A stretch of DNA of 64,000 nt from Plecoglossus altivelis (lineage: Eukaryota > Chordata > Actinopteri > Osmeriformes > Plecoglossidae). Within the stretch, counting starts at the first letter, position 1. Each line of letters starts with the position of its first letter. Both the position numbers and the translations under genes were made by a program. The notes under the pieces were generated by a model. The model had not been told where the DNA came from. It did not search any database and saw only the letters and a program-made list of their open reading frames with translations. Positions 25,453 to 35,103 of this stretch are shown piece after piece. The stretch is from NCBI GenBank assembly GCA_036571765.1, contig BROE01000025.1, positions 330,663 through 394,662 on the forward strand, given 5' to 3'.

Positions 25453-25458
25453 TTTATT
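25453..25458 (-). terminator. polyadenylation signal of ido1
   Basis: AATAAA on the minus strand, about 76 bp downstream of the ido1 stop codon, predicting a short 3' UTR. Its position supports the stop used in the gene model. Confidence 0.6.
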
Positions 25459-25533
25459 AAAAGATTTTAATAGATATAAAACATTGAGTGCAATGTGATT
25501 TCACCTCATTTAGTACCTCTTGCGTTTGGTTTG

Positions 25534-28500
25534 TTAGTGTGTGTGCTGCATCGTGTGGTCGCTGGAAAGGTCATGTGAACTGCGGGGATCCACTCCGACT
25601 CTACTCTGATGAGCCCCGTCGTTGGTTGCAACCGGCAGGGAGACGACCCGGGTTCGATTCCTCACGGATTTCAGGAAGCTCATTATGCCTGAGCCTCCGG
25701 TTCCCCTCTCCTCCAGCACGGTGGGTGCTCTGCTCACCGCGTCCCCCCCAGGGCCTGCGCTTTTCCCCTGGGCGCGGAGCTGGCGGGCCCGGGCGGCGGG
25801 CACCGTGATGTACCGGCTCACCACGTTGATGTGGTAGCTGCGCAGGGCCAGCAGGTTGGTCACGCACAGCTGGAAGGCCCGGGTCAGGGGCTCACTGCCC
25901 TGATCCTGGACAAAGGTTTGCAGCGGAGGCTGGCGGGAGATGTCCCGGATGAAGCGCTTGTGAGCAGGGGGCATGTAGTCCCTCATGCGGGTCAGGAAGG
26001 CACCTAGGCACAGGATATGACATGTGAGGATACCCTTCGTTCTACATTATTTCCAGATCTAAAAGGGGTTTGCTGGGAAGTCCTACCGCTCTGCGGCTCA
26101 TGTTGGATTCCTAGCAGCTGGTCGAAGCAGTGCAGCAGACTGCTCTGGGCAGCGCTGCCTCCAGAATACTCCATGGGCTCATCCTGTACTCCCTCATACA
26201 CTAGGCCCTCAGGCATGGACGGGTTGTCTTTCCACCTGACCACACACACACGCACGCACACGCACACGCACACACACACACACAAACGTTTGTTTAACAG
26301 GAAACATGTCACGTCATCGTTTTTTGGAGAGAGCAGTTAATCACCTACCCCGACAGATAGATCCTCATGATTCCATAGAACACGGAAGGATCCACGTACG
26401 CTGCAGACACACAGCAGAGACCCACTTACCCAGTATGAGAATGTGCCCCAACTCAACAACAAAACAGTCCAATGTATCCTCAGAAGAGAGCGGAGAGGTT
26501 TGGAACAAATATAGAACATGTGACAGTGGTTAGCGCACTATGCACGGGGGTGTGGGCGCAGGCCACGCGATTGCTTCTTACCATGCATCAGTTTGAGTTT
26601 GTCTGTCATGTTTCTGATGCCCTGGCTGATGGTCTCCAGGCCTCGCGTCACAGCCTCCATGTCCTTATCCCGAACCCCGTTAGTCACAACAGGGATGCTC
26701 TGAAACGCAGAGGAACACATGCTGCCACCCCCCACAGGATACACCGTGGCCTTTCCCGGCACAACTCATCCACAACAAGATGTTGCAAACAGACTTTACC
26801 GTGAGCGTGGGGACCGCGGCTTTCTCCACCAGCAGGGTGACAAGAAAGAAGCCCCGCATGCTGTCTCCCCCGGGCAGGGAGAGCAGCAGCTCTAGGTTCC
26901 TACCAGGAAGGGCAGAAAAACCACAGTCAACATGGCTGACGTTCCTTACTACCAGAGGCAGCCAAGAACCAATGGCACCTTCTTTATAAGATACCTACTC
27001 CATGTCGAACGGTCTGAAGGAGGAAGGGTCGAAGCAGAACATGGAAAAAAAGAAACATGCAAAAGGTCCTTAGCAGATGGATTTAGAGCAGAATAGACAA
27101 GCAGCCTAGTGCAGGGCGACCCAACCCTGTTCCTGGAGAACAGCACCCTGCGTAGGTCCAATTCTAAAGCACTGCACCTGATACTAACAATGATCTCACC
27201 GCTGACAAGCTGAATCAGGTTTTGTTACAACCGAGGTTCCGATGGAAACCTACTGGAAGCTGGTCTCCCAGGATGAGGGTTGGGCTTCCTGGCCTAGTGT
27301 CTATACCCATCTGGATCCCTCTTCCTCCAGTTAGCCAGCACTGCGTCTGCGTGGGTGAGGATGGGTGGCAGCCCCAGGCTCCGGGACACCTCCCAGTATG
27401 GCACGGCCAGGTTCCGAGGGAGCATCTAATGAGGGCATCCATGTGACATCGTCAGGGCTGCCAACTCTCACGGGCGTGATTGGTTTCGAAACGTGTGAAA
27501 ACCAATCAACTGCGCTCGTCTCACGGCTGATGCGTGAGAGTTTAGCAGCCCTGCATTGAGAGGTTCTAGCCTCGCTCCGGGCAATCAGTTTGAACCGATG
27601 ACGAGTTTCCCAAAGTCAAAAGGTAAGCCTTTGCCTAACGGTAAGACACTGAAGGGTATTTGTAAGGGACGGAGGATAACCTTGACTGTGTCGTTCTCTC
27701 CCTCCTGCCATATGTAGCCCATCGTCATGATGCTCAGGGCCAAGTGGGCCAGGCGAAGTTCTCTGTGGCTCTCCAGGAACGCAGGGTTCAACATGGGCAT
27801 CTGGGAGGCAAAGTCCACACACTGACTGAGTGACACGGCCACACGTGTTCTGTGGCAGTGCACTTAGAACTTAGAATTCCCTTATCGTTCTCAGCACATT
27901 AATTCTGAAGACACATTCAGGTCACATTTACTTTGTATGTTCTAAAAAGTCAAGCATGTGGAACCGAAAGGAGGTGATTGGTGCTGTGAGTTTTAAAAAA
28001 AAGAAGAAAAAAAGGGGGGTGGGGGGAATGGGGTAGGTACCTGGAGAATTCTGGAACGTAACATGCGAGAGTCTATTAGCTCTGAGACATGCTGAGCTAT
28101 TTCCATCCATGGTTGGTAGTAGGGAGGTATCTCCGTCTTTGGGGGAGGATGATAAGAAGATAAGAAGTATGGAATCCTAAAGTAGCTTACAATAGGTAGT
28201 AATTGACCGAAATGTGTCCATTTCATCATTACATCAATCACTTGAGGATAATGGGTTTACTGATCTGGTGGAAACATAAATTATGCCAGTTTAATGTTTA
28301 TTTTCTCCACCTTGCCTGAAGTAACCAACAAATCTCCTTCCAGGAGTTCTAAACTTTAAAGATGTAAAATCGTAAAACGTTCGGTTCAAGGTGCTGCCAC
28401 TGTGAAACTGAGGGTCCAATGACCTTCTGTTGGAAACCTCTACCCAGTCTGTTAACCTCAGTCATTGATTGAAATGTACTGTTTTCCCATGCAAAGACTT

Positions 28501-28719
28501 GAATTCTAACCTCTTAAATAAAAGTTTCACTGCAGTCAACAGACAGTGACAAAACGAGAAAGAAATTCACACGCCAGCAAGTTTAAGAAGCAAACGTATC
28601 TTGTGTTGTTCAACCCCGTAAACACATTTACATACCAAAGGTTCAGGGAGGATGAATCCTAGCTCTGCAGAGATGTGGTAAGTCTCCAGACGCAGTCTCT
28701 CTGGGTGAGAAGTGGCCAT
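25534..28719 (-). CDS. ido1: indoleamine 2,3-dioxygenase, complete, 10 exons
   Basis: Cytosolic haem dioxygenase that opens the indole ring of tryptophan to N-formylkynurenine. Exons: 28719-28636, 28136-28041, 27800-27681, 27425-27307, 27013-26999, 26899-26800, 26699-26582, 26400-26349, 26235-26087, 26003-25534; all junctions keep phase, giving 440 aa (human IDO1 is 403). His342 in ALRSYHINVV is the proximal haem ligand. Phe162, Phe225, Arg230 and Gly261-Ser262-Ala263 match the substrate-pocket residues of human IDO1. Thr166 replaces the human Ser167, and His125 and Ala128 replace Tyr126 and Cys129, the pattern I associate with non-mammalian IDO and IDO2. MPPAHKRF and RGTGGSGIMSFLKSVR are family signatures. 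After SVR399 the tail extends about 40 residues with no family resemblance. The start gives the usual short N-terminus. The ido1 versus ido2 name is a convention; fish appear to have one gene. Confidence 0.93.
25647..25672 (+). other. Pol III B-box-like motif antisense to ido1 tail
   Basis: Contains GGGTTCGATTCC, an exact match to the tRNA/SINE B-box consensus GGTTCGANTCC. A full tRNA fold does not form: the T-stem pairs only partly and no A box is convincing. It may be a relic of a tRNA-derived SINE, or chance. Confidence 0.3.
26241..26284. repeat. (CA)n microsatellite in ido1 intron 8
   Basis: CA repeat with CG interruptions, almost filling the short intron between exons 8 and 9. On the coding strand it is a GT tract placed just before the exon 9 acceptor. 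Confidence 0.9.
26999..27013 (-). other. ido1: 15-bp microexon of ido1 (exon 5)
   Basis: Reads ACCGTTCGACATGGA between a pyrimidine-rich CAG acceptor and a GTAGGT donor. It contributes G-PFDM-E and joins DPDG to ENLELLLSLPGG, in line with human IDO1 DPNK-PLTYE-NMDVLFSF. Leaving it out would delete five codons without shifting frame. Confidence 0.8.
27104..27299. mobile_element. hAT-type MITE in ido1 intron 4
   Basis: A 180-bp element (27112-27291) bounded by the perfect 8-bp duplication GCCTAGTG at 27104-27111 and 27292-27299. Its ends are inverted: CAGGGCGACCCAACCCTG at the left, and GGTTGGGCTTCCTG at the right, which reads CAGGAAGCCCAACC in reverse. Non-coding. The target duplication starts 8 nt into the intron, just past the exon 4 donor. 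Confidence 0.9.
27453..27553. mobile_element. short MITE in ido1 intron 3
   Basis: A 101-bp element with terminal inverted repeats CAGGGCTGCCAACTCTCACG (left) and CAGGGCTGCTAAACTCTCAC (right, reverse-complemented). CAGGG ends suggest the hAT group. The flanking octamers do not match, so the target duplication has decayed or the ends are slightly off. It begins 27 bp from the acceptor of exon 4. Confidence 0.75.
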
Positions 28720-29640
28720 CTGGACGATGGTTGGAATCTTAAGAGTTCCACTTTCCTCAAGCTCTTTGAGTCAATAAACCAATGAGCTGACAAAAACGGC
28801 ATGGACCCTAGCACAGAGTCCACCTCTAAACAACTGTCAACAACGTTTAACGTTGTTACACAATTGGATTTTACCTTTAGACACCGTTCCATGTTGCGCA
28901 AACCCAAGGCCCGTGTTTGTGAGAGTGAATACTCAGGAGCACATCGTTTATTTAACATTGTGATTCTTTAATGTTGTCTTGGTAGTGGTGACTGGCAAAA
29001 AACGTTGAGCCTTTACATAACTATAATAAAATTTACAAATAACTAATTATTAAATGTACATAGTCCCTTGTGGATTGGTGGATTACTCTAATTTAGCTGG
29101 GTAACAGAAATCTGGGTAGTTCAAATACAAAAGCTTGACTGTCATCAAGTCCTATAGAAAATGTTTTACGTGGAAGCCAGTCTGTGTAGCAGCGTCATCT
29201 AGTGGAGTTGACTTAACATTGCAGGTACATTCATGTACTCAGCTAGCCGTTTTATATCGCTTTGAAAGGGAAATGATTACGATTAGATGGGATTGCAGAT
29301 GTATGCAAAGTTTTTGAACATGTCAATTTAATATGGCACAAGGCGGTACACTATTACAGATCATCCTGAAAGAGAGAGAGAGAGAGAGATAGCGTTAAAG
29401 AGAGAGATATATAGAGACAGAGAGAAAAAAATGTAAAGTCCAGATTTCCAAAAAAAATCGAATTAGACTATCTGTGACGATCTAATTAAGTCTGTAGATC
29501 TAAATAATTAGACCACTGAAATCTCTATCCTAATAATTTGTCATGTGAATGATAAAACACAGCTGTAAAATTGGTTTATAATAGGGGTTTGATAGATTAT
29601 TTATAATGAATGAACTGAAGTTAGTGCGCGTGCCTCTGTT
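28720..29640. other. ido1 upstream region
   Basis: No coding exon recognised. It separates the ido1 start codon from the presumed rhobtb2 first exon. It contains the ISRE/TATA candidate listed next and a short GA repeat at about 29371-29425. Confidence 0.5.
29250..29273 (-). promoter_or_regulatory. candidate ISRE next to TATA box for ido1
   Basis: 29250-29257 reads ATATAAAA on the minus strand. Just upstream, 29264-29273 reads GAAAGGGAAA on the plus strand, an exact GAAANNGAAA IRF/ISRE core. The pair lies about 530-555 bp upstream of the ido1 start codon, so a long or spliced 5' UTR would be required. IDO genes are classically interferon-inducible; the link here is inferred. Confidence 0.35.
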
Positions 29641-29659
29641 ATTAGTTACGTAGACTGAC

Positions 29660-29946
29660 AGGAGGTGGTTCTTCGGCGCTCGGTGGACGTGGCCGTCTGA
29701 CGGAGGACCGAGTCTGGAGACCAGTGTTCGCAGCAAACGTTGCGATTATGTTGGACGCACTCGTCATAAATAGAAGACACAATTTGTGGTAACTGCGGAC
29801 GACCGCCTGCGTTAAAGACGGGTAACCTTGCAGCGAAGATGAAGGTAAATTCAAGCTGCGGTCAGGTGCAAGCCGCATCCGATGGAGCTATTTCCCTCTC
29901 GGTCTCAAACGTCGGTCAATCCGATTCGCTACTTCCCTATGCTGCG
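29660..29946 (+). promoter_or_regulatory. rhobtb2: putative rhobtb2 promoter / 5' noncoding exon
   Basis: A locally CpG-rich stretch in an otherwise AT-rich area, ending in a consensus donor CTGCG|GTAAGG at 29946/29947. The coding exon of rhobtb2 begins 10 bp after an acceptor (CCTGACAG, ending 31468), so at least one untranslated exon must lie upstream and this is the best candidate. A 78-aa minus-strand frame over the same DNA has no resemblance to known proteins. Confidence 0.4.
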
Positions 29947-30457
29947 GTAAGGAGATACGATACTGTACTTTAGCAAAATGCGTATGAAAAAAAAAATTAA
30001 AATCCTGCCAGGCCATTGCATGCCATTTAAACCACACACAAGGTGTTATGTAAGATGTCGTCAGAAGCAGTAGCCTAGCGCTGAATTACCAGTAAATTGG
30101 CACGGTAGCTTATAAGGATTGATGTTTATTAGCTTAGTTTGTACTACTGGATCCAGTACAATTATTGGGCCTGTAAATAATAATATAGGCATCTGGCCTT
30201 TCAGACATCACACCCTAACGTTCTGCAATTGCATGACGTTGATTATGCTACCTTTGCAAACTCGCGCAAGAGGTTACAGTTTCGCTAACTCATGCCTCGT
30301 GGGTACTTAAAAAAATCATTGCATCATAAAGCAATCATGTGAAATTGATAAGCTTGGAAGTTTTTGTGACGTGATAGCTTAATGCACTATGAATAAGATG
30401 GATTACAAACAGCAAGCCGCGGAAACACAACTCCATGGAGGAGGTTCTTTCGTCTCG

Positions 30458-30480
30458 TTTTTTTTTTTTTTTTTTTTTTT
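30458..30480. repeat. T23 homopolymer
   Basis: Uninterrupted run of T in the presumed 5' intron of rhobtb2. Confidence 0.9.
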
Positions 30481-31478
30481 ACTAATTTAGCACCAGACTG
30501 CCCTCCTTGAAGGGTTAACCTCACCGCAACCAAACGTTGTTTTCTCTCCATAGTTGCTGTAATGTAAGTTAGTAACCTGAACTTATCGTTTTAAGAGGGT
30601 AAATGAATGTACTCTTGCACAGTGATTACAAATAGGCTACCTCCGAAGCTGATTTAGAAACGATATACACAGATTGTCCTTTCATTTCGAAGAGCCTATT
30701 TGAGTATATTTAGTGACTGTAGACTACATTGAAACGAACCACTAGTCAGTCACGCGTCATAAACAGACATACAGGGTCCACTGGAGTTATAATTGCCACA
30801 GTATGCGTTAACAAAGTTGCTTTGAGCAATCAAATCCGCACGGATTAGAAAGTAATTTGAAGAGTGAAGAAATCGCGACTTCAGCACCTTAGGTTGCTAC
30901 CTTCACAGTTGCGTGACGCTGACATTTGTGAAGGGCATGGCAGTGATATACTGTACTGGTAGCAAAGGCATCATTTTATAACCTGGTGATGAAAGTAACT
31001 TTTGTTATAAACATAACTGTGTGCGAGTTAATGTTCTGCTGACATTGTTTTATGAGCAGGTTGTATTTTAGCTTTAGATGTAGGTAGATGATTTAGATGT
31101 AGGCCATTAATGCGCAGGCATGAACACCTTCTACTTTTAAACCCTATATCCCTGGGTACTCGGCCTCCCCTTTAAACATTTTCTTTTAACAAGTAATGAC
31201 AAGGATACTTCTGAGCTGGCACAGGCAGATGCTTTTTGGGAGCGGGTCACATGACCTGTCATTGATAGCACTGCAGACAGTGTGAGCAATGCAGATGTGA
31301 GACAGACGAGGGCCTTCTGGATCCATGCCATCTGTAAGCTCAGGTGAACGATTGAGGCGTTGGGTCGCGGCCCGTTGATGTTTTGACAGGCATCTTTTTT
31401 TGCCGCCTCCAGCTGACACCCTTTAGTTACTTGGCACCGTGTCTCTTTGCTTTTGCGCTCCCTGACAGGTCCCAGTTG

Positions 31479-34400
31479 ATGGATTCTGACATGGACTATG
31501 AAAGGCCAAACGTCGAGACTATAAAGTGCGTGGTGGTAGGGGACAACGCCGTGGGAAAAACACGCCTTATTTGCGCCCGGGCATGTAATGCCACGCTCAC
31601 GCAGTATCAGCTGCTTGCCACTCATGTGCCCACCGTCTGGGCCATAGACCAGTACAGGGTTTGCCAGGAGGTGAGTGGGACGGCACACACTTCTTCGCAT
31701 TACATTCGAGATCTATTTATATTCAGCATGCGTAGCAGAGTTGTTTTTAAGGCTTGCCTCTTTTCCTTTGGATCAGGTTCTGGAACGTTCCAGGGATGTG
31801 GTGGATGACGTCAGCGTGTCGCTGCGCCTCTGGGACACCTTTGGGGACCACCATAAGGATCGGCGTTTTGCGTACGGCAGGTGTGAGCTGCGTCAAAGCC
31901 GCGTGCGGTTCTTACTGGTTCTGAGGAACAGACTCGGTGTGTGCGTGTGCGTGCGTACTGTATGTCCTCTCTCTCTCCCCGTCTCTTCTCAGATCTGATG
32001 TGGTGGTGCTGTGTTTCTCCATCGCCAACCCCAACTCCCTGTACCACGTGAAGACCATGTGGTACCCAGAGATCAAGCACTTCTGCCCCCGTGCTCCTGT
32101 CATTCTGGTGGGCTGTCAGCTGGATCTGCGCTATGCTGACCTGGAGGCTGTCAACAGGGCCAGGAGGCCATTAGCAAGGTGCTTTTTATTGAAGATTCAT
32201 CATGGTTTTTCCATTTACTTTCTGCTTGCTCTGCCTCTGGAAACTATCTGAAATCAATGCAGTGGATTTTGTTCCAATGTCTTTCAGACCCATTAAATCC
32301 AATGAGATCCTGCCTCCAGAGAAAGGAAGGGAGGTTGCTAAGGAACTGGGAGTGCCATATTATGAGACCAGTGTTGTGGCACAGTTCGGAGTCAAGGATG
32401 TCTTTGATAACGCCATTCGCGCAGCCCTGATCTCACGACGTCACTTGCAGTTTTGGAAGTCCCACCTGCGCAACGTTCAGAGACCCCTCCTCCAGGCCCC
32501 CTTCCTGCCACCCAAACCCCCCCCGCCCATAATCACCGTGCCCCCTCCCCCGACCACCACCGACGAGCACCCGGGCCGCCTTCTGGAAGACTCCCTGTGT
32601 GCTGACGTGATCTTAGTCCTGCAGGAGAGACAGAAGATCTTTGCCCACAAGATCTACCTAGCTACATCCTCCTCCAAGTTCTACGACCTCTTCATCATGG
32701 ACACGCGCCCTGAGGAGACCGAGAAGCCCGCCCGCCCGGCCCCCCTCTCCGGCCGCGAGCTGCTGATGCGTGCCGCCAGCTTCGACGTGTGCGAGAGCAA
32801 CGACGAGGGCGGCCGGGCCAACCTGCGAGCCTGCACCAGCGACGGCACCCTGAGGGACGTGGAAGGACGAGGCCGGCTCCTGTCGTCCTGGAGCAGGGCC
32901 TTCGTCAGCATCCAGGAGGAAGTGGTGGACGACCCAGTGACCTACAGCCCCAGACCCATGACCGTGGTGCACATGGACCAGTCCATGCAGCTGGGACCGT
33001 TCCGAGCGGTCCTGCGCTACCTGTACACGGGGCAGCTGGACGAGCACGAGAAGGAGCTGATGCACATTGCTCACATCGCCGAGCTGTTGGAAGTGTTCGA
33101 CCTGCGGATGATGGTGGCCAACATTCTCAATAACGAAGCTTTCATGAACCAGGAGATCACCAAAGCCTTTCATGTCCGCCGCACCAACCGAGTGAAAGAA
33201 TGCCTGGCCAAAGGAACCTTTTCCGGTGAGAGGATGTGATGGTGGCGTCGGCTTGAAGGATTCTAAGCAGTCGGATCATCGGAGAAAAGGACGGGTAACC
33301 CAATTAAAGAGGAGATAACTAATGTATCTTTTTGTATTTGTTACAGATGTTGTATTTAAGCTGGATGACGGAACGATTATGGCCCATAAACCTTTGCTCA
33401 TCTCCAGCTGTGACTGGATGGCTGCCATGTTTGGAGGACCGTTTGTGGAGAGTTGCACCAAAGAGGTAAATTCATCCTCAATTCATTCATCCATTTGTCC
33501 AAACTGGTCTTTAGTAATACAAAAAAAACCCCGTAGCAAATTAGCTGATGTGTATCAAAGCAACGTATAGGGGGAATTTGAACCCAAGTTTATATCAGTA
33601 TGCTCAGCCAGGGGGCAAAACTCATCTTAAACCCATCCGTTATAGCTGGAGGGCAAACAGTCCTCCCGTATAGAACCCTGGGGAGTCTTGCTGCATCGTG
33701 GCTTGTCTGTGTTCTGTGCCGTAGGTGTTGTTTCCCAATACGACTCGCAGCTGCATGAGGGCCGTGCTGGAATACCTGTACACCGGCCGCTTCTGCTCCA
33801 GGGCGGATCTGGACGCCATGGAGCTGATCGTCCTGGCCAATCGGCTCTGCCTCCCGCACCTTGTTGCTCTTACCGGTAAGTGGCCCCCGCCCCCCCCCCC
33901 TCCTCTACTGACGTCGTGTTTAGGTATCGAACCGGCTGACATTATTGAAGTGTTTATCAGGTTCAGGTTACTGTATTTGTATGCGTAGGTAGATTCTGTT
34001 TGCAGTGAGACAAGGCATCCATCTCGTACACACAGTTCAGACAGACAATCAGGTAACACAGACAGACATGATTTAAGGATCGTTTTCCAATCATCTCAAC
34101 CCACTCATTTATCATTTTAAAAATGATCAAATAGATCACAAAAATCATTGCTGCTATGGTATCGTCTGCACAGTGTTGTTTTTCTGAGTTTATTGACGAG
34201 TTTTACGTACGTACGTGCATCCACCTGAATGTATGTACATAGCTAGTTTGATGAATAGGATCCCTTTGTTGTAGAACTCTATACAGTGACGGTGTTGATG
34301 GAAGCGGCCATGATGGGAGCTGATATTGACGGAGACGTTTTACTGTACCTGGAGATGGCCCAGGTAAAACCCAAACTGGATGCAGTCTATTGTTCCGCCT

Positions 34401-35053
34401 TAATGCGTTTCTGATGCTGACTCACGTTTTCTGGATCCACGACGATAAAGCTCCAGGATAATAATGGACTAACGACTTTAATGCACCCTTCTAGTGATAC
34501 TGTTCTTCACTGCATCTGTCATGAAGTGATTAATATCCTGTGTCTGGCAGTTCCACTGCGCTCAGCAACTTACTGGCTGGTGCCTCCACCATATCTGCAC
34601 CAACTACAACAGTGTCTGCCGCAAGTTCCCCAGAGATATGAAGGCCAAGTCTCCAGGTAAAGCAAGAACCGCATTAAGAGCCTGTGACTCATTGTAGACA
34701 CTAGCCTTTTGTGTTTGTGGAATGCTAAGTATTTTCCTGCGCTGTTGCTCACTGCTTACCGCTTACCGCTTTCCTCATAGGTTTGATTTAGTTTTACTGC
34801 CGTGTTGGTTTGACTGGGGGTTTCACACTAGTTAGCAATGTCTTTTGCAGAGAACCAGGACTACTTTGAGAAGCATCGCTGGCCGCCAGTTTGGTACCTC
34901 AAGGAGGATGATCACTTCCAGAGGACTCGGAAGGAGCGGGATAAGGAAGACTACTTGTATCAGCGCCGACAGTGTAAACGCAAGTGGCTGTTTTGGAACC
35001 TTCCTTCAGCCCCTTCTTCAAACTCTCCGTCGGGTTCCTCGGCCGTCATCTGA
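31479..35053 (+). CDS. rhobtb2: Rho-related BTB domain-containing protein 2, complete
   Basis: Atypical Rho-family protein that serves as a CUL3 ubiquitin-ligase substrate adaptor. Exons: 31479-31670, 31777-31880, 31993-32178, 32288-33225, 33347-33465, 33725-33875, 34275-34363, 34551-34656, 34851-35053; all phases agree, giving 695 aa. Residues 1-210 are the Rho-like domain: P-loop GDNAVGKT, DTFGD (84-88) in place of DTAGQ, and CQLD in place of NKxD, as in RhoBTB proteins. PPKPPPP (235-241) is a proline-rich linker. BTB1 spans about 262-445 with an acidic/basic insert at about 300-375. BTB2 runs from about Asp474 to 590, followed by the RhoBTB C-terminal region with QDYFEKHRWPPVWYLKEDDH. The His-rich run I recall from the mammalian BTB1 insert is absent. 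Similarity favours RHOBTB2 over RHOBTB1. Copy a or b cannot be told. Confidence 0.96.
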
Positions 35054-35103
35054 TTGGTCCTCCGGGTGAAAGCCAGGGTCTTTCAGGACCAATCAGATGA
35101 CGG
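35043..35103 (+). other. perfect inverted repeat across rhobtb2 stop codon
   Basis: CCGTCATCTGATTGGTCCT (35043-35061) and AGGACCAATCAGATGACGG (35085-35103) are exact reverse complements, separated by a 23-nt loop. The TGA stop (35051-35053) lies within the 5' arm, so the mRNA can form a strong hairpin containing the termination codon. Confidence 0.95.

Noticed and set aside
32658..33173. 171-aa minus-strand frame opposite rhobtb2 exon 4
   Set aside because: Antisense shadow of a GC-rich coding exon.
33565..33590. B-box-like GGGTTCAAATTCC on the minus strand in a rhobtb2 intron
   Set aside because: Flanking DNA folds into no tRNA and shows no SINE structure or target duplication that I can see.
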